DNA of 64,000 nt from NCBI GenBank assembly GCA_019614645.1, contig JABWDB010000006.1, positions 6,696,001 through 6,760,000 on the forward strand, read 5' to 3'. Source of the stretch: Stratiolaelaps scimitus. Its lineage: Eukaryota; Arthropoda; Arachnida; Mesostigmata; Laelapidae. The notes under the pieces were generated by a model. It saw only the letters and a list, made by a program, of their open reading frames with translations. It searched no databases and was not told the DNA's origin. Position 1 is the stretch's first letter, and every line of letters starts with the position of its first letter. The translations under genes and the position numbers were made by a program. Below, in pieces: positions 1-13,603 of this stretch.

Positions 1-1825
1 GACAGCGAGATCATTTAACAGATGTTACCATTTACCATAATACCTGTATGCCACCATTGGTTAGCCTATGAGGAAAATGCCGAGAGCATAACCATTGCTG
101 TTACATATTGAACTTGTTCACTCCTCGAGCACGATACGTGACAGCGGGAAATAACTGAGAAAAACGCATTATGACCAGATATCATCATTAAATAGATATT
201 TTCTTAACTGTGTCATTCACATGTTGGGTTGCGTGTGATAAACACAGAAATTTGAAGGTGTTAAATGCGGCTGTAAGCTGCTGTTTTGCAGTATTTGTTG
301 CGAGGAGAAATCGTGCGGCGGTATAAGGCGGGACAGACGGCGGAAAACTATAATAACATAATTTATCGGAACTCAAATATGGTATCGTTGTAGCGTGACG
401 AGAAATGATCTGCTTACGAGCAGCTCCGAAGCAGAGCGAAGTTGCTGGGGCGGCGGCGGCTCCTTGCGTGAGATGCGTTGACGCGCGAATCTGACGCTCT
501 CAAATGAAATCGCTAACAAGTAGCGATTTCACTGGCCTGTGCTTCATGCTTCTTCAATTCGACATTAGACAATATTGCTGTGCAATACTGCTTACTTGGC
601 TTGGCCGTCTTAATGGCTAATGGATGCGAGGCACCTGACATCTGCCAGGCTTCAAGCGCTTTCCCCGAACCACGAGCTGAACGAATTGGTGCTTTCCAAT
701 GAGCGCGCAGCCGTGAGAGACAGATCCGATCACTCTGGAAACTGATCGGATCAGGGTCCTACTGTCCTACCCAGCGATAGACTAGATTTAGAGCCGAATG
801 AGCAACGTGTGAGATCAGAACCTAAATGTGGCCGAAGTTCCTTATGCTACTGGTGAGTAGCTTCTGGCGGCTTATTTATTCATGTCACTCGACTGCATTT
901 GTAACTGTTCTTCAACGGACAGCTACACAACGGTCTTGTTAATCTCAAGTTGATCATTTCGACTTCATTCTACCTCACGAATAACTCGGAAGCAGTGGTG
1001 AACAATGTCCATAAAATATCCGAACATCATTATTGGTGGTACGTTTTTATTCATCCATTATATAACTATTAGGCTATTTAAGCTAAATAGCTTCCAAGGC
1101 CACCAAAAGATGGGGCAGGTTGGATAAATCGTCTCTAAAGACGCCCTGCGCACGTGGTCCCGCCAGCTGCCTTTTACAGCTCCCTTTCTATACTGTGACT
1201 CAAAGCGCGAGCTGTGTCGTTGAACCAGCCAGCGTAAATACGCGTGTGTCCCCGCGTCAAAGGTTGCACCTCTATTCGCTATGTATATGGATATTCGTGT
1301 TATCGTCATAAGGCTGAACTGTTGTTGATGCTCGATTACAGAGCGACATCGTCACCGGCGGACGTTGTACATCAACGGCGTGAACATCGATTGAACGATG
1401 CAATATTACATACGCTACATGTGACAGTTGCATTTTGTAATTTATACAGATCTGTTCACCTTTTCTCTCTTATCTCTCTCTCTCTCTATCTCTCTCTTTC
1501 TTTCTTTATATCAGCCACTGATCGTCTTCCAGTGTCTCGCTCGGTCGACGACGTTTAGCTCTGTCACAACGCTTCATCTTCTTGTGTTCTTTCTACACAA
1601 GTCGTTGATTGCTACGGCCACCGGAGGGAGGCTGTCTAAGGTCTCTGCTATTGACGGCTATGTGTTACGCGCTAAGGGTGTATAGCAAACGCACACTGAT
1701 TGTCGCCAACTATAATCCCATCCTTGCGCATTAACAGCAGCAGCCTCTGGATCCACTATTTCTGGATTCCTCTCCCCTCCTCTCTCTCTCTCTCTCTCGT
1801 CCTAGAGACACTGACTAATCTTAGT

Positions 1826-2480
1826 GACTGCTGTTGCTGCGGCTGCTGCTGTTCCTGTGGCTGGTGCCACCACTATCACTAATACTCGCTCACGTATACA
1901 AACAGATGGACGTATCGTCATCGAGTCATCATTCTCCGTTTCGGTCATCCACGCAGCGGCAGCAGCAGCAGCAGCGTTGGCACAGTCATTGCGATGGGCG
2001 GATGGGCCCACAGACACACATAGATATATATATATATATATAGACAGCCAGCACGCCTGCCTGAGCGATTGGCACAGCGGCGGCGGCGGCAGTAGCAGCA
2101 GCAACAACAATAACCCCGGCACAAGGCAGCAGCAGCAGCGACGGCGGCACAATCCTCGCGCCATCTGTGGCATTGACCCGCAGTCGTCGCTGTGGCCGAC
2201 AGTGTCTGGGCGCGCGGGCGGCGCGCGCCTCTGCCCCCAGCGGCCACTGCGTAACTCAAGGCTGTTTCGTAGCCGTCCGGACGTCCCTCGTCGTTGTTGT
2301 GGCTGTTGTTGTTGTTGCCGCGGTCGCCTGCTAACCAGAGAGCAACGTCAATGAGAGAGAAATGAATGGACGCGGCGGGTATTTAATTTAACAATAGCTT
2401 ATCGTGAGCAGCAGCAGCAGCAACACAATGACAGCAACCGATTACCTATTACTATCAGCAGCCGCAGAAGCTACAGCAAC
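1826..2480. repeat. GC-rich CAG/CTG, CGG and polypyrimidine low-complexity block
   Basis: Clusters of CTG/CAG triplets occur at about 1828-1860, 1950-1975, 2070-2140, 2290-2320 and 2408-2425, with CGG runs near 2080 and 2210 and a (TA)9 tract at about 2024-2042. Six-frame reading gives only homopolymeric Ala/Gln/Cys/Arg tracts, so I do not call a protein. High CpG around 2150-2350 would suit a promoter or 5' UTR, perhaps of the downstream acyl-CoA synthetase gene, but that is inference. Confidence 0.5.
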
Positions 2481-5400
2481 GATACAGCAACGCTTAGTAT
2501 CTGATAGATCAATCAGCTGATCGTTGGTCCAATCTAACTTTGAAGTCTGTCTGACTGTCGTTTTGTTGACCTGTTTGTGATGCTGCTGATGTTGTGTTAG
2601 TATCTTGATGTGTGTTGCAAATCATCTTGTCAAATCTGGGTGAACTATATACCCGGTATTGTCGCCGGTAAAATGCGCCGATCTCGAGCCGGCTTTCTAT
2701 TTTGATGACAACCTATATATATATATATATATCAGTGGATTTAGTTAGTGCTTGACACTCGATTGTCCGCCGTCGATTTGACAGGACGAACCCGAACAGG
2801 AAGGTTGTTTAACGGAGGCTTTTTACTAGCGGTAACACCCTTCGCCTACCGTCACTCATAAGAACCTCATTCGTGAAATGTATACTGCGGGCACAGGTAT
2901 TTTATACCGGTGTGTGCACCGTGATAATCTTGGGCAATTTTGTTGTGTGCACCTCTGTGCAGCTGGCCCACTTCAACAGGCCAAGCACCAGCTAATGTCA
3001 ACGCAATTTGTCGATTTGCGTATCCATTTATGCATTTATTTGTTTCTGGAGACCGTGACCTCTGACTTCATGCCTCTTTCGTCGCTCGCCTGTAGCTCAT
3101 ACAAGCTGGCCTGCATTGACTAGGCCAGCTCGGCAACGGAACACAGAAACAGCGTCTGTGACAACAACGGTAGCAGCAGTGGCGCGCGGCAGTACTATCA
3201 CAGTCAAAATCACATCAGAAATAGATTGTCGACACCAACCTTGGCCGCTTATATATATATATATATATACCAATATATGTATATACAATCTTGTTCCTGC
3301 AATCAATTCCGGCTGCGTAATTGCTCGTTGAAATCGTCGCTGTGTATCGAGACGAACAAATTTTCCGATATGCTCGTGGCTTCCTAGTCAACACCGACGA
3401 ATTCTAGTTACTGATGATGGCGAACAACGGGAGGGGGCCGATGCCGGCGCGCACTGTGACAGCAGCTTCAATGTGAAAGCGCCGCTGCAGCGAATAGCGC
3501 CCCCCCCTTACGCTTAAGTCCATGAGCAGCAAGGAGAGACTCGGAAATAGGAGGCCTCTCGGTATTCCACTGTTACAGTCACACGCAATCCACGAACGCC
3601 GTTTGATTTGCACGCGCTCGCGTACAATGTCTCTCATGCATATTCCTTTCGTGATCATTGTTCCGGTATTGTATAGCACAATACCGTGTGAATAAATGAT
3701 GATTTCTTCGATTTGCCCCGAACAATGATTCGAATTAAACAATCGGCCGACTCGAATGTATTATAATATACAGAGCGACAGCGGGACCATATTTTTTTGC
3801 GTCGGCCACGGCGCAGCAGCGACAGCGCGAACCTCTGCGGCGACGCTTTATGCGCGTTGCAACTTGGTGCGCCGTGGGCGGTTAGAAACAACTGATCTAA
3901 GTCAACAGAGGACACGGTCAAAATATACTGGGAATGCTGTCGAGACAACGGACGACGCTGCAGTGCATCTCACGTATTGATCAATACGCTGACTGCTTTA
4001 TTGGGCTGTCGGTGATGCGATTGGCTTGCTCGTCAGCTCCGTGTGAACGGCGAGACGAGGCAGCAAAATCGAGCGGGTTTTTCAAGGATCATTATTGCTA
4101 TTTGTGTTGTCGTTATGTTCATCACATATTGGGTCGAAGCGGGCTGCAACAAGAAGTGGAAGGTTATGAAGCGACACCGCTCTAGGTACCCGTGACCGCG
4201 TACCTCCTAAGCATTCGTTGTTAAGGCTGAAATAAAGAGAATTTCATTATGGTCTCGTCGAGTCATTCTCATTGTTGAAGGCAAGCAATGTACCACAATG
4301 ATACGCTCGGGTTGCACGCGACGAGAAGACACGTATTTCGATTGCGAATATCAATCGGATGGTGATCGTAGCAGTACACGAGTGTGATGGTATTATATAT
4401 ATATATATATATGTATAATTTTTTACGATGCATTTAATGCTTATGTATTTTTGTTATTGTTTCTTGGCCATGAACCTTGTTCGGGTTTATGGTAGGCACG
4501 TGTACCTCGAGTCATCGAAGCTGATCATTCAGAAGCAGCTTAACTAGACAATTAGACGGAGAGGATGATGGTAAAACATTTAAATCAATACTCGTCCACC
4601 GTTGCGGCCATAGTTGATGTTGAATAATTCCGCATAATGATCGCGCATCATGTCTTCGTGTTGTCTGCTGCTCTTATTATTAATAGAAGCAAACAAGAAC
4701 TTGAACTCGTGGTGTCGTTTGTGCAAGGTCTCGGGTCAACCGATCCCTCGGTATTAAATGCGCATATATTGAAAATGTGCACCCATGTCTCGATGGTGAC
4801 CAACCAGTTCTTGCCGGAGACCATACACTTATAAGCGATTCGGATACGACTGGCATCGATCAGCTATCGGACATTGTTGGCGGTGGTAAGATATCTCGTG
4901 TATATATATATATATATATATATATGAGATATGAATCATCCTACTGCTCAAATGCTTGTCTATGCCGCGCCAGTACAACGGGACGTCACTGGGCCGTAGT
5001 TGCATCAAATGATTGACACGTTTTGGGTCCCTTTTCTGAGGGATATCCTCTCTCTCTCTCTCTCTCTCGCTCGCGGTCTCTCTCTTTTCCTCAATATACC
5101 CATCGATCAATGTGTGTCTGTTTGTTGATTGAAGTCGTAATTCCCTAGGAATCGTTTGCACTACAGTGTCTCGCCTGCTGTCAAATGTCCTACTCGCTTG
5201 CTGCGAAATGCTCATGTCAATGTAGTTCGACATGGGTGTTACCGCCAACTACAGAATGGGGTTGATGTGGAATTTCGATAATGTTGCTGCTGAATTAGCG
5301 GCAGTCGTGGCATCGCTGTAAGTGTGTTCGGCTTCTAACGGCAAAGTTAATTCGTGGAGAAGAAGTCGACTTTTGCCTTCATATCAACGCCCGGGCCACA

Positions 5401-6646
5401 GCCAAATGTCGACAGCCATCGGCATGATTACCTAGTGGCCAATGCGTTTGCGAATGAGTCTGATGTCTTAAGGTAGTTACAGACCAGAAACGCCGCCATC
5501 GGGGCTGCTACTGGTAACGACTGCAGAGCCGTGTAACGTGTGGGCTATGTAGATGATAATCACAGCTCCCCTGCTTAGACTGTGTATGTTAATCGCGATA
5601 TGCTCATTTTCAATACTCCTGTTCTCATTGATGCTTGACACCAGCAGCGTTCCAATTTCAAGGGATCAAAGCCTTCGTCTGAGCCTCCCAACTAACTACC
5701 TGCCCGCTATATTTGCGTTGTATAAAATTTATCATGAATTTACAAATGTTACTAGTATTCATCTACCGTTTTACAAGGTGGATTTACTTGTCGAACCTAA
5801 TTAGCCATTATGATGTAAGCATACTATCGAATGCGCGTACTACCCCCCGGCGGGTGACAAATGTACTGAGCCTCTTCGCCTAAGATCATGGCCGCTATAG
5901 TTTCCCCACTTCATTTTTGTGGTGCCACATACTAGTAGGCTACAATTCAGCTGCAACAGTATCGCGCACACCTCAGCTGATAGCGGCCATCTTGTCTAAG
6001 GGGCTGGCCAATCGAACTACGAGAGGTATAGCTGTGTCAGCGAACAGGCCATAATCGTTAGTCAATAATTGACGGTCATACGCTCACTACATACCTAAGC
6101 CACTAAGTACGATATCTGACCGAACCTCTTTTCGAATGGTTATGATCACACCTAGACAAGACGCCGACGTCTGCGTTCTCTACCCATACCGACTGTACAG
6201 TTCTGTGGTGGTGGTCACCATCGCCGCCACCTCCCGCGCTCGCTTGTGCCGAGTCCGGGTCGCGAGGAAGCACAACGTAGGTTGTGGCAGAGCCAGCCGG
6301 CGAGTCCATCAGCGTGCAGCAGCCGAACGCTGGCTATCCGATGCGGATGGTGCAACTTGTCTGAATGTAATTTTCCTTTTTAATTACGCCGGGCGTGATT
6401 TGTACTGTACTGTGCCAGATTTCTCGTTAGTTGTGTATGCGGCCTGTCGTCATACGGGAGGAAGGGTGGGATTGGGCATTGTGGCCACATCTTGAATAAT
6501 CGTCATGTTATCTATGGAATTGAACTATGAGCCCGTATTGGCTCCACTGTCGCTGCAACCGGGGTGGCGTGATGTGTAGAGGCCGCCCTTTAGACCTCGA
6601 CTGCCAGCATTTTCTGGATAGGTACAGTTTGTCCTCTCCTTTGGCC

Positions 6647-6689
6647 TCTCTCTCTCTCTCGCTCTATATATATATATATATATATATAT
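6647..6689. repeat. Compound (CT)n/(TA)n microsatellite
   Basis: A run of CT dinucleotides passes directly into an uninterrupted TA run. It is one of many TA-type tracts in the window; another long one lies at 6856-6882. Confidence 0.9.
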
Positions 6690-6855
6690 TATGTTCTAGT
6701 CTCTCTCCCTCTCCAAGGATGTAATATTTCTGCCTGGTACGCATCAGCCGGTCCATGGGCAGGCGGCCTGCGGTATCCAGGACGCTTCTACAGCTTCCGC
6801 TTAGCATTGCTGCACCAGTTGGGTTCGCAGTGGCTGGATGGCCTACTATACTACG

Positions 6856-6887
<32 letters not shown>

Positions 6888-8485
6888 TAGTGTGAGGCAG
6901 GCAAGCCGACAAGAAGGCTAGTAGCAAAGGAAGTGGGCAACGAACCCTTGAGATGCCGATGATATCGGTCAGCAACAAGCGTCATTGATTTATTTTTTTC
7001 TAAGATTGTACCTGACTGCGATAACGATAAGGTGACAGGGTAGGGGAGGAGCTCTATGGTTCTGGCGATGATATTCCTCATCGTTGATTATTACGGCTGC
7101 TGCTCGTAGTAATAACGTGATAAAAAATGCTGCTGATTCCTAATGACGATGATGAAGATGATAGTGTACTAGCTCTGTGGATCGAACGTCTTCCGTCGAA
7201 CGAGCCGTGGAAATCGTACGACCGGACTTGATGGGAAATCGCATCACGCAGCGACGCGAGAAGGAGATTGTGGTTGGGCTGGTAACACTTTTGAGGTGGC
7301 CTATCCTATGCCATTGAGGTGGAGACCGCGAACGATGGCAGTTCGCCGTAGGCAGCATTGACAGGAAGATCGCGAGTAGCAGTGTCGCTGATACAGGAAC
7401 GTAGGCCTATGAAGGCCGCTACAACTGTGTATTGCTGTTGATCGTGCCGTGATCCGTTAACTGATCCGTTGATTTCCGTGACAGAACTGGCAGGCTGTTC
7501 GTGGCGTTTGTATCCTCATAAGATTCGAACGATCGGTGCGCATTTAGCTGTTGCCGAACTAAGTGCGAGCGATACGAATTTGCGAGATGGTTGCACTACA
7601 ATTTGTGACGCTGTTGAAAGGTAATTCATCCGTTTGACAAATGCCACTGCATAACTATTGCGCCGTTTCTCAAGTAACGAGTTGTGGAGTTTTAGACGTC
7701 CGGCGGCGCGTAATGAGCACAGTAGCTGTTCGATGGTCTCGAGTTATATCGTTAAAATAGTGTTTCCAAAGGTCGCGACAGCAGGATTAAGCACTTAAGC
7801 TTCTAAAAATTACACCTGGTTAGACCAAAAATAGGCCAGCTATCGCGGGAACAATGTTCAGAAGACGTCACTCGTGTGTTGATAAATGTACAGTTAATAT
7901 TGAGTGACGACTTTTTTGGGAAACAACTTGGTATATAAATATAAAAATTGTAATATACTATATTGTATTTAATATATGTATTTATAATGTACATTATATG
8001 TTTTTTTGTATTCATTATTTTTGTGATTTATTTAAAAATGACTTAATTGTAATTCTTTATTTCAAAGTAAATTTCGATCTCAACCGGACAGCCGATGACA
8101 ATGCTATGTCAAGGGCATTGTTCGAACATGCTTCAATGTCTACTGAAGTTGGCTTTTTTCAGTATTACCCTCCACGTCCTCTTCAGCGTAACAACCGCAA
8201 AAGTTTCGGTCAAACCCCTTGTCGAGTGCTGTGTTCGCGGCTGGATAAATGTCGATGTCATAGACACAACCGAAGTATCCTACACTGCAGATAGCATTGA
8301 AAAGGGGTAAAAGCGTCGATCTGAAATGAAACTGGGCAAGATACTTAGGTAACACATCACACCGAGGACGTAACTAGACCCACATCATAGTACCTCAGTA
8401 TCGGATCAAAATTTCAAAACACATTGTACTGTCATATCAATGCCGGACTGCTAGAACCTGTGGCATTTTTATGTTTGTTTTGCAG

Positions 8486-11400
8486 AGATGAGCGGCTCTC
8501 CGACCCCATCGGGCTCACCTAGCCCTAGTCAGGGGGGATCCATCACGCTCGCTCACCACGTCGCCATTGGAGCAATCAAGGCGTTTAACTACGCTTACGA
8601 TGTGCTCACATTGCCGCTCTACACCATCGCTCAGCAACCCTGGCTCCGATGGTATAACAGGTATGTTCAGCTGGCGCATGTTGCAATAATGATGTTTGAC
8701 GACATATCGAATAATGATGTTTTTTTTACGATACGAATAATGATGAATTTTTTTATCCGTACCCGCCTATACCATGATATCCATACAGGGTGTTCGGAAA
8801 GTTAGTAGCCCGTAGCTGTAGGTGACGGGAAGCAAGGTTTGTTTTTATGGACCTTTTTGGTTCATCGCCTGCTTACTCAGGTCAGCGCCGGGTGGCAGCG
8901 AATGACTAAGTCTCTGGCTGTCGAAAGCCGGAGGCCGCGGGTTCAAGCCCCGTTGCGTGACATGTAAGAGAGATTAAGCATTGAAAAATTGCAGCTCCTT
9001 TAATAAACCAATGAAGCTTTACCCTTACCATTACTATCCAAACTTACTTTGATATGATGAAAGTGGTGAAAGCGGTCACCCATAGGGTTGGCGAAAGGTT
9101 CCAAACTCCCTGCGGATATAAGTATATGTATATAGTGGCCGAACTCGGAGGCGGCGCCTCAATGAAGATGCCACTTTCATCAAACGACAAACGACGTAGC
9201 CAGAGACGTTATTCTCATTGCTTGTCTATGCACTAGAATTGCCATTCAAATTCGACGACGGAGTTGTTTAACGTAATAACGGAACTCATATGCGGAGACA
9301 CCTGCTTACGATATAAATGTGATCTGTGATTTTCAACGGGGTTGATCTCACCGTACCTCTCGCGTATTGTCACCATTTATAACTGAATGTATAGTATATA
9401 TAGTTTGCCATCTGGCGCATGCTGTCGAAGACTTTGTCAGAGAAGGCCACACTACTCATATATCGATCCACGGTTGCTCAAACGTCGAGCGGGCAGTCAG
9501 CTCCGGCCACCCTCGTTTCCCGAGTGAAGTTGCCCCAAGTGGTGTTTAACAGATAGATGGATACCACCAGCAGCAGCAGCGACGGCATCAGCAGTTGAAT
9601 CAATAGGGCCGACCTGGAGACCAGGTCGGCCTTCTCAGTGCACTATATTAATAATTTCAGTTTGCACAGCAGTTCTCGTCGCCCATAGGCTGACTAGAGC
9701 GAATAGCGTTTTTGGGGCATAATATGAGGCAATTAGCTATTTCGACGTCAGCATGCTCTAGCTGGTTGAGACTACCCTGCTAGATTTTTGTTCCCGTTTT
9801 TGATCTGTAATAATTAGTTTGAAAAAAATAGTCAGGTGAAATTTCCCCGAGCGAGAAGACTATGTTAGATTTTTATTACTGTGCGACAGTGGCTATCTTG
9901 CTGGTGCAACGCTGAGAAGTCCTAGTTTCAGCTGGTTGGGCCTGAACTCAAAGCTGCCGTGCTGCTCCGTGCTGTATATTTTATTTGATATGATGAACTG
10001 TGAAGTTTTGGAATGGCAATAGTTGTTTTTGAGGTGCTTAACTTTTTTTCGCCTCGTTATGCCTACACTACTGGCAGGTATTTGGCCTGCATTTACTACT
10101 CATAGTGATCGGCGTTGCAACCACGAGACATTTGTGCACGACCTTATTATCTAATGCTAATTTAACCGACCACGATTAATCCTGCTCGTCCTTGTCTTTG
10201 TTTATGCCGTAGCGTAGACCCTGTTTAGACAACGAATGAAACAAAAATTATTGCCTGACACTATCGAGCATAGTGTTACAGCGATAGACGATCGAGCTAG
10301 CAAACAAGAACAAGGAATTTCATTTTTTCCTCACCACGATCCACTAGGTGCGTGTATACCTGGAAACCGCACGGCAGAGATAGAAAAATAAGGCTTATGA
10401 TTTGTTTATTTGTCATTTTCACCTCCGTGGTGATCTTCCTATGCCTGCTCAAACGCAGCGTCCGTGGTAGCATGCGCGGCAACACTCCTGACAATTGTCA
10501 TAGTCGTGCCCCACGGCTCCAGCTATTTATCAACCCTCGAAAGCTGCAAACTCTCGACGCAGTGGAAAGCATGACCTCTTGTTAGCCTTGAGTTGTTCCT
10601 GCTGCCAGAAATCATACGGTCAGTGATAGCAATGTGCTCTCGCAAGCGCACAACTTCCTCCCCTAATATAATGGAGTAGCCAGCACGAAGATTTTCTAAA
10701 AGTATGTTGTTTATGCGATCGCTTATTGGGACAACAGATAAACGCGCAACTCGAGCGAGTGTTATCACCAGCGTGTTGTACATCATCAGTCAGTGCATTT
10801 ACAAGCGACTCCGTATCCTTCACTAGATAACCATTCCGAAAAGATGACGAGGCAAATTGACAACTTCCTCGACTTTATCACCAATTTGGACAAACCAAAT
10901 CGTTTGATTGACATCATCCCTTCGATCTTCGAGTCTTCCTTGAGCGCGGCTGTTTTTGAAATCGTGGTGAAGACCACTTATTACTATATGTTTATCAAGA
11001 ACGTCGGACACCTTCGAATACAATTCGCGAACTATGCGTTGTCTATTTCTCGAGGTTGAAGATTCGCGGCCGAGAAGCTCGCCCGAAATTGCCTGAATGT
11101 TAGAAGCAATAGGGCGGGTGGGACTCTTATATTTAGGCACATCTAAAATACGAGAAAGTGGTGTTGAAATAACCTTGTATCTATACTTTATCTCTGTTTC
11201 TTTAGAACTCTGGTCTACTCGGAACTTCGTGGACCTGACTCAGCGGGTCCGTACGTACGCCACATACTCCGCAACGGAGACATCTTCCGCGGGGCGAAGA
11301 CCGTGGACAAAATTACCCGAAACGCTATCGCAGCCTACCCGGACAAACCATGTTTCGGCGCCCGCGAGGTGAATAATTCGGGATGCTTCTCCTTGGATTA

Positions 11401-13603
11401 CTTTTTCACCGTCATTAGTTACTGCCTCTTTTTTTTTGTTGTTCTTGAATGGCGACCGTATGATATATTATATTTCGAAATATATTCCCGTCATCAAACA
11501 CCTTTCTCAAGTAATTTTATGATGATGCATTATGACCTAATGGTGTATTTTTTTCACTGTAGGTGTTCGGCGAAGAGATGGAGAAACAAGCGGATGGCAA
11601 GTCGTTCAAGAAGCTTATTCTGGGAGACTACAAATGGATTTCGTACCGGGAAATGGACAAAAAATTGGACCTTATCGGAAAAGCACTGATGTCGCTTGGG
11701 GTCCGCCCTCGTCAGAACGTCGTCATTCTTGCAGAGACCCGAATGGAGTGGATGCTTACGGCACAGGTAACTAGTATGGCCGCTAGTATTTCGCTGTTCA
11801 ATGTTGATGTGTACGTATTGATACGAACCTGTACAGATACCTAGACGAACGAGTAATATTATGAACCAGTGTAATGAGCACTCGGATATCGTTGCCGTTA
11901 ACACTGTTTATCTCTCCTGCTCTGCTGCTATCGTCCCTCAGGCCTGCCTACGGCTGAACATCCCTGTTGTGACACTATTCGCGACGCTCGGCGAGGACGG
12001 AATCATTCACGGAATAAACGAGACAGAAGCGACACATCTTGTCACCTCACTCGATCTCCTGCCGAAAGTTGTCAAGATCCTCCCTCAAATGTCCTCGTTG
12101 ACTCACGTCATCTACATGGAGAACCCGATCATGAAGACGAAGCCGTCGAGTCCGCCCGGCATCAACTTGCTACCATTCTCACAGCTCGAAGTCATTGGTG
12201 CCTCAGCCGACAAGGAGCTTCAGGGAGAGGTGCCAGCGCCCGATGATACCGCCATCATTATGTATACGTCCGGCTCGACAGGTGTTCCAAAGGGCGTTAT
12301 GATCACACAATCAAATATTGTCGCCACGGCTCGTGGCTTTGCGACCATCGTTCCGGAGACACTGGACGACGATGACGCGTATATCGCCTACCTCCCACTT
12401 GCCCACGTACTTGAGCTGGCTGCGGAGCATTTGTCACTTGCACTGGGCTGCAAGATCGGCTATTCGTCACCCCTGACACTTACGGACAAGTCCACCGGCA
12501 TCAAGAGCGGACAGAAGGGCGATGCCGCTCTACTGCGTCCCACAATTATGGTGTCTGTCCCGCTTGTTCTTGACCGGGTGCGCAAAGCCATTACGGAAGT
12601 GGCCGACTCAAAGGGTCCCTTCTCCAAGATGTTCTTCCGCCATGTCGTCGCCTATAAGAACTTCTGGGTACGCTTGGGCTACCGTACGCCGATTGTGGAC
12701 AGACTCGTTTTTAACAAGGTAGCAGCGCTACTCGGAGGCCGCATGCGCGTTATTGCCACCGGATCTGCCCCACTTTCCGGGGACACGCATGATTTCGTAC
12801 GCAACGCGCTCGATTGCGCCGTCGTGCAAGGCTACGGGTTAACCGAAACTGCGGCTGGAGCCGCCATCATGGAGGCCTGCGATCAGTCTTGCGGCAAGGT
12901 TGGTGCACCGCTGGTCGGTGTCGCCGTCAAACTGGCCGATTGGGACGAGGCGGGTTACCATGCATTGGACAACCCACCACGGGGTGAGATTGTCGTTGGA
13001 GGGGACACCGTCGCCAAGGGATACTATAAGAACGACGCCCTCACGCGTGAGGTGTTCTTCATGGAGAACGGTATTCGTTGGTTCTATACGGGAGACATTG
13101 GCGAGATGTGCTCAGATGGTACGATCAAGATCATCGATCGTAAAAAGGATCTCGTCAAGCTGCAGTATGGCGAGTACGTCTCGCTTGGTAAAATCGAAAC
13201 CGAACTGAAGACCTGTCCGATTGTGGATAACATTTGCGTCTATGGCAGCTCCTTCCACACGTATCTGGTGGCGCTAGTCGTCCCGAATCGTAAGACACTA
13301 CTACAACTGGCCGAACAGTTGGGCAAGAATACAGAGGATACGCAAGAAAACTTCACGGCCATGTGTGAAGACGTCGAAGTCGTGCGGGAGGCGACAGCGC
13401 TGATCGTCGAGCACGCACGCGAGGCGCAGCTGATCAAGATGGAAATTCCCACAAAGGTGAAGCTGTGCCATGAGGACTGGCTGCCGCAGAACGGACTCGT
13501 GACCGCGGCGTTCAAGATCCGCCGGAAGCAGATCCAGGACTTCTACCAGGAGGCCATCGACTCGCTCTACTCCAAGAGGCACGCCAACTCGAAGTCCACT
13601 TAG
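8486..13603 (+). CDS. ACSL4: Long-chain-fatty-acid-CoA ligase, ACSL3/ACSL4 type (4 coding exons)
   Basis: This enzyme activates long-chain fatty acids to acyl-CoA (ATP to AMP + PPi) at ER, peroxisome or lipid-droplet membranes. The coding exons I read are 8488-8660, 11206-11368, 11563-11766 and 11942-13603. All junctions are GT-AG with matching phases (2, 0, 0), giving 733 aa against about 711-720 for vertebrate ACSL4/ACSL3. The N-terminus is Ser/Pro-rich followed by a hydrophobic/amphipathic stretch (about residues 18-50), as in the membrane anchor of this subfamily. The AMP-binding P-loop YTSGSTGVPKG is at about 288-298, YGLTE at 478-482, FYTGD at 561-565, and the fatty-acyl-CoA signature with DRKKDLVKLQ follows. 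The ATG at 8488 sits just after a splice acceptor, so at least one upstream 5' UTR exon exists. ACSL3 and ACSL4 cannot be separated here, since invertebrates often have a single ancestor. No lesions are seen. Confidence 0.95.
8784..8802 (+). repeat. Possible transposon terminal motif (ACAGGGTGTTCGGAAAGT)
   Basis: The motif is repeated in inverted orientation at 54610-54628, with one difference (GTTCAGAAAG on the reverse strand). Such CAGGGTGTTC termini are common at ends of arthropod repeats. No full element could be bounded. Confidence 0.35.
8881..9031 (+). mobile_element. tRNA-derived SINE, copy 1
   Basis: The head resembles a tRNA: an A-box-like GGTGGCAGCG...ACTAAG, a stem TCTGGCTGTCGAAAGCCGGA, and a B-box GGTTCAAGCCCC. 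It is followed by a shared tail ending in CTCCTTTAATAAACCAATGAAGC and TTACCCTTACC. The copy at 50449-50596 matches over its whole length; more decayed copies lie at 29476-29632 and 49146-49272. It is inserted in the ACSL intron in the sense orientation. Confidence 0.75.
9607..9631. repeat. Perfect short hairpin
   Basis: Two 11-base arms (GGCCGACCTGG and CCAGGTCGGCC) flank a 3-base loop AGA. It lies within the first coding intron of ACSL, with no coding context. It could be a remnant of two abutting terminal repeats; the function is unknown. Confidence 0.8.

Larger units (their letters stand above)
1..8485. other. Gene-poor upstream region with no supported coding gene
   Basis: I see no conserved protein in either strand here; open frames are short, low-complexity or in repeats. 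The stretch holds several (TA)n and (CT)n microsatellites, a GC-rich CAG/CGG-laden block at about 1830-2480, and mixed AT-rich DNA. It most likely contains the upstream region and non-coding first exon(s) of the acyl-CoA synthetase gene, because that gene's first coding exon begins with a splice acceptor two bases before its ATG. I could not place the 5' UTR exon or the promoter. Confidence 0.5.
8661..11205. other. First coding intron of ACSL, containing mobile-element fragments
   Basis: This 2.5-kb GT-AG intron contains a possible transposon end (8784-8802), a tRNA-derived SINE (8881-9031) and a perfect 11-bp hairpin (9607-9631). The remaining sequence shows no coding signal that I can support. 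Confidence 0.7.

Noticed and set aside
1802..2354. Overlapping open frames of 100-176 codons on both strands
   Set aside because: They are made of Ala, Gln, Cys, Arg and Ser homopolymers from CAG/CGG repeats, open in several frames at once, with no domain.
8881..9031. A functional tRNA gene
   Set aside because: The head has A- and B-box-like text but no proper acceptor pairing, and the same unit recurs with a common non-tRNA tail, so it is a SINE.
12522..13208. Plus-strand open frames in other phases within the ACSL last exon
   Set aside because: Shadows of the real ACSL frame, which carries all family motifs.
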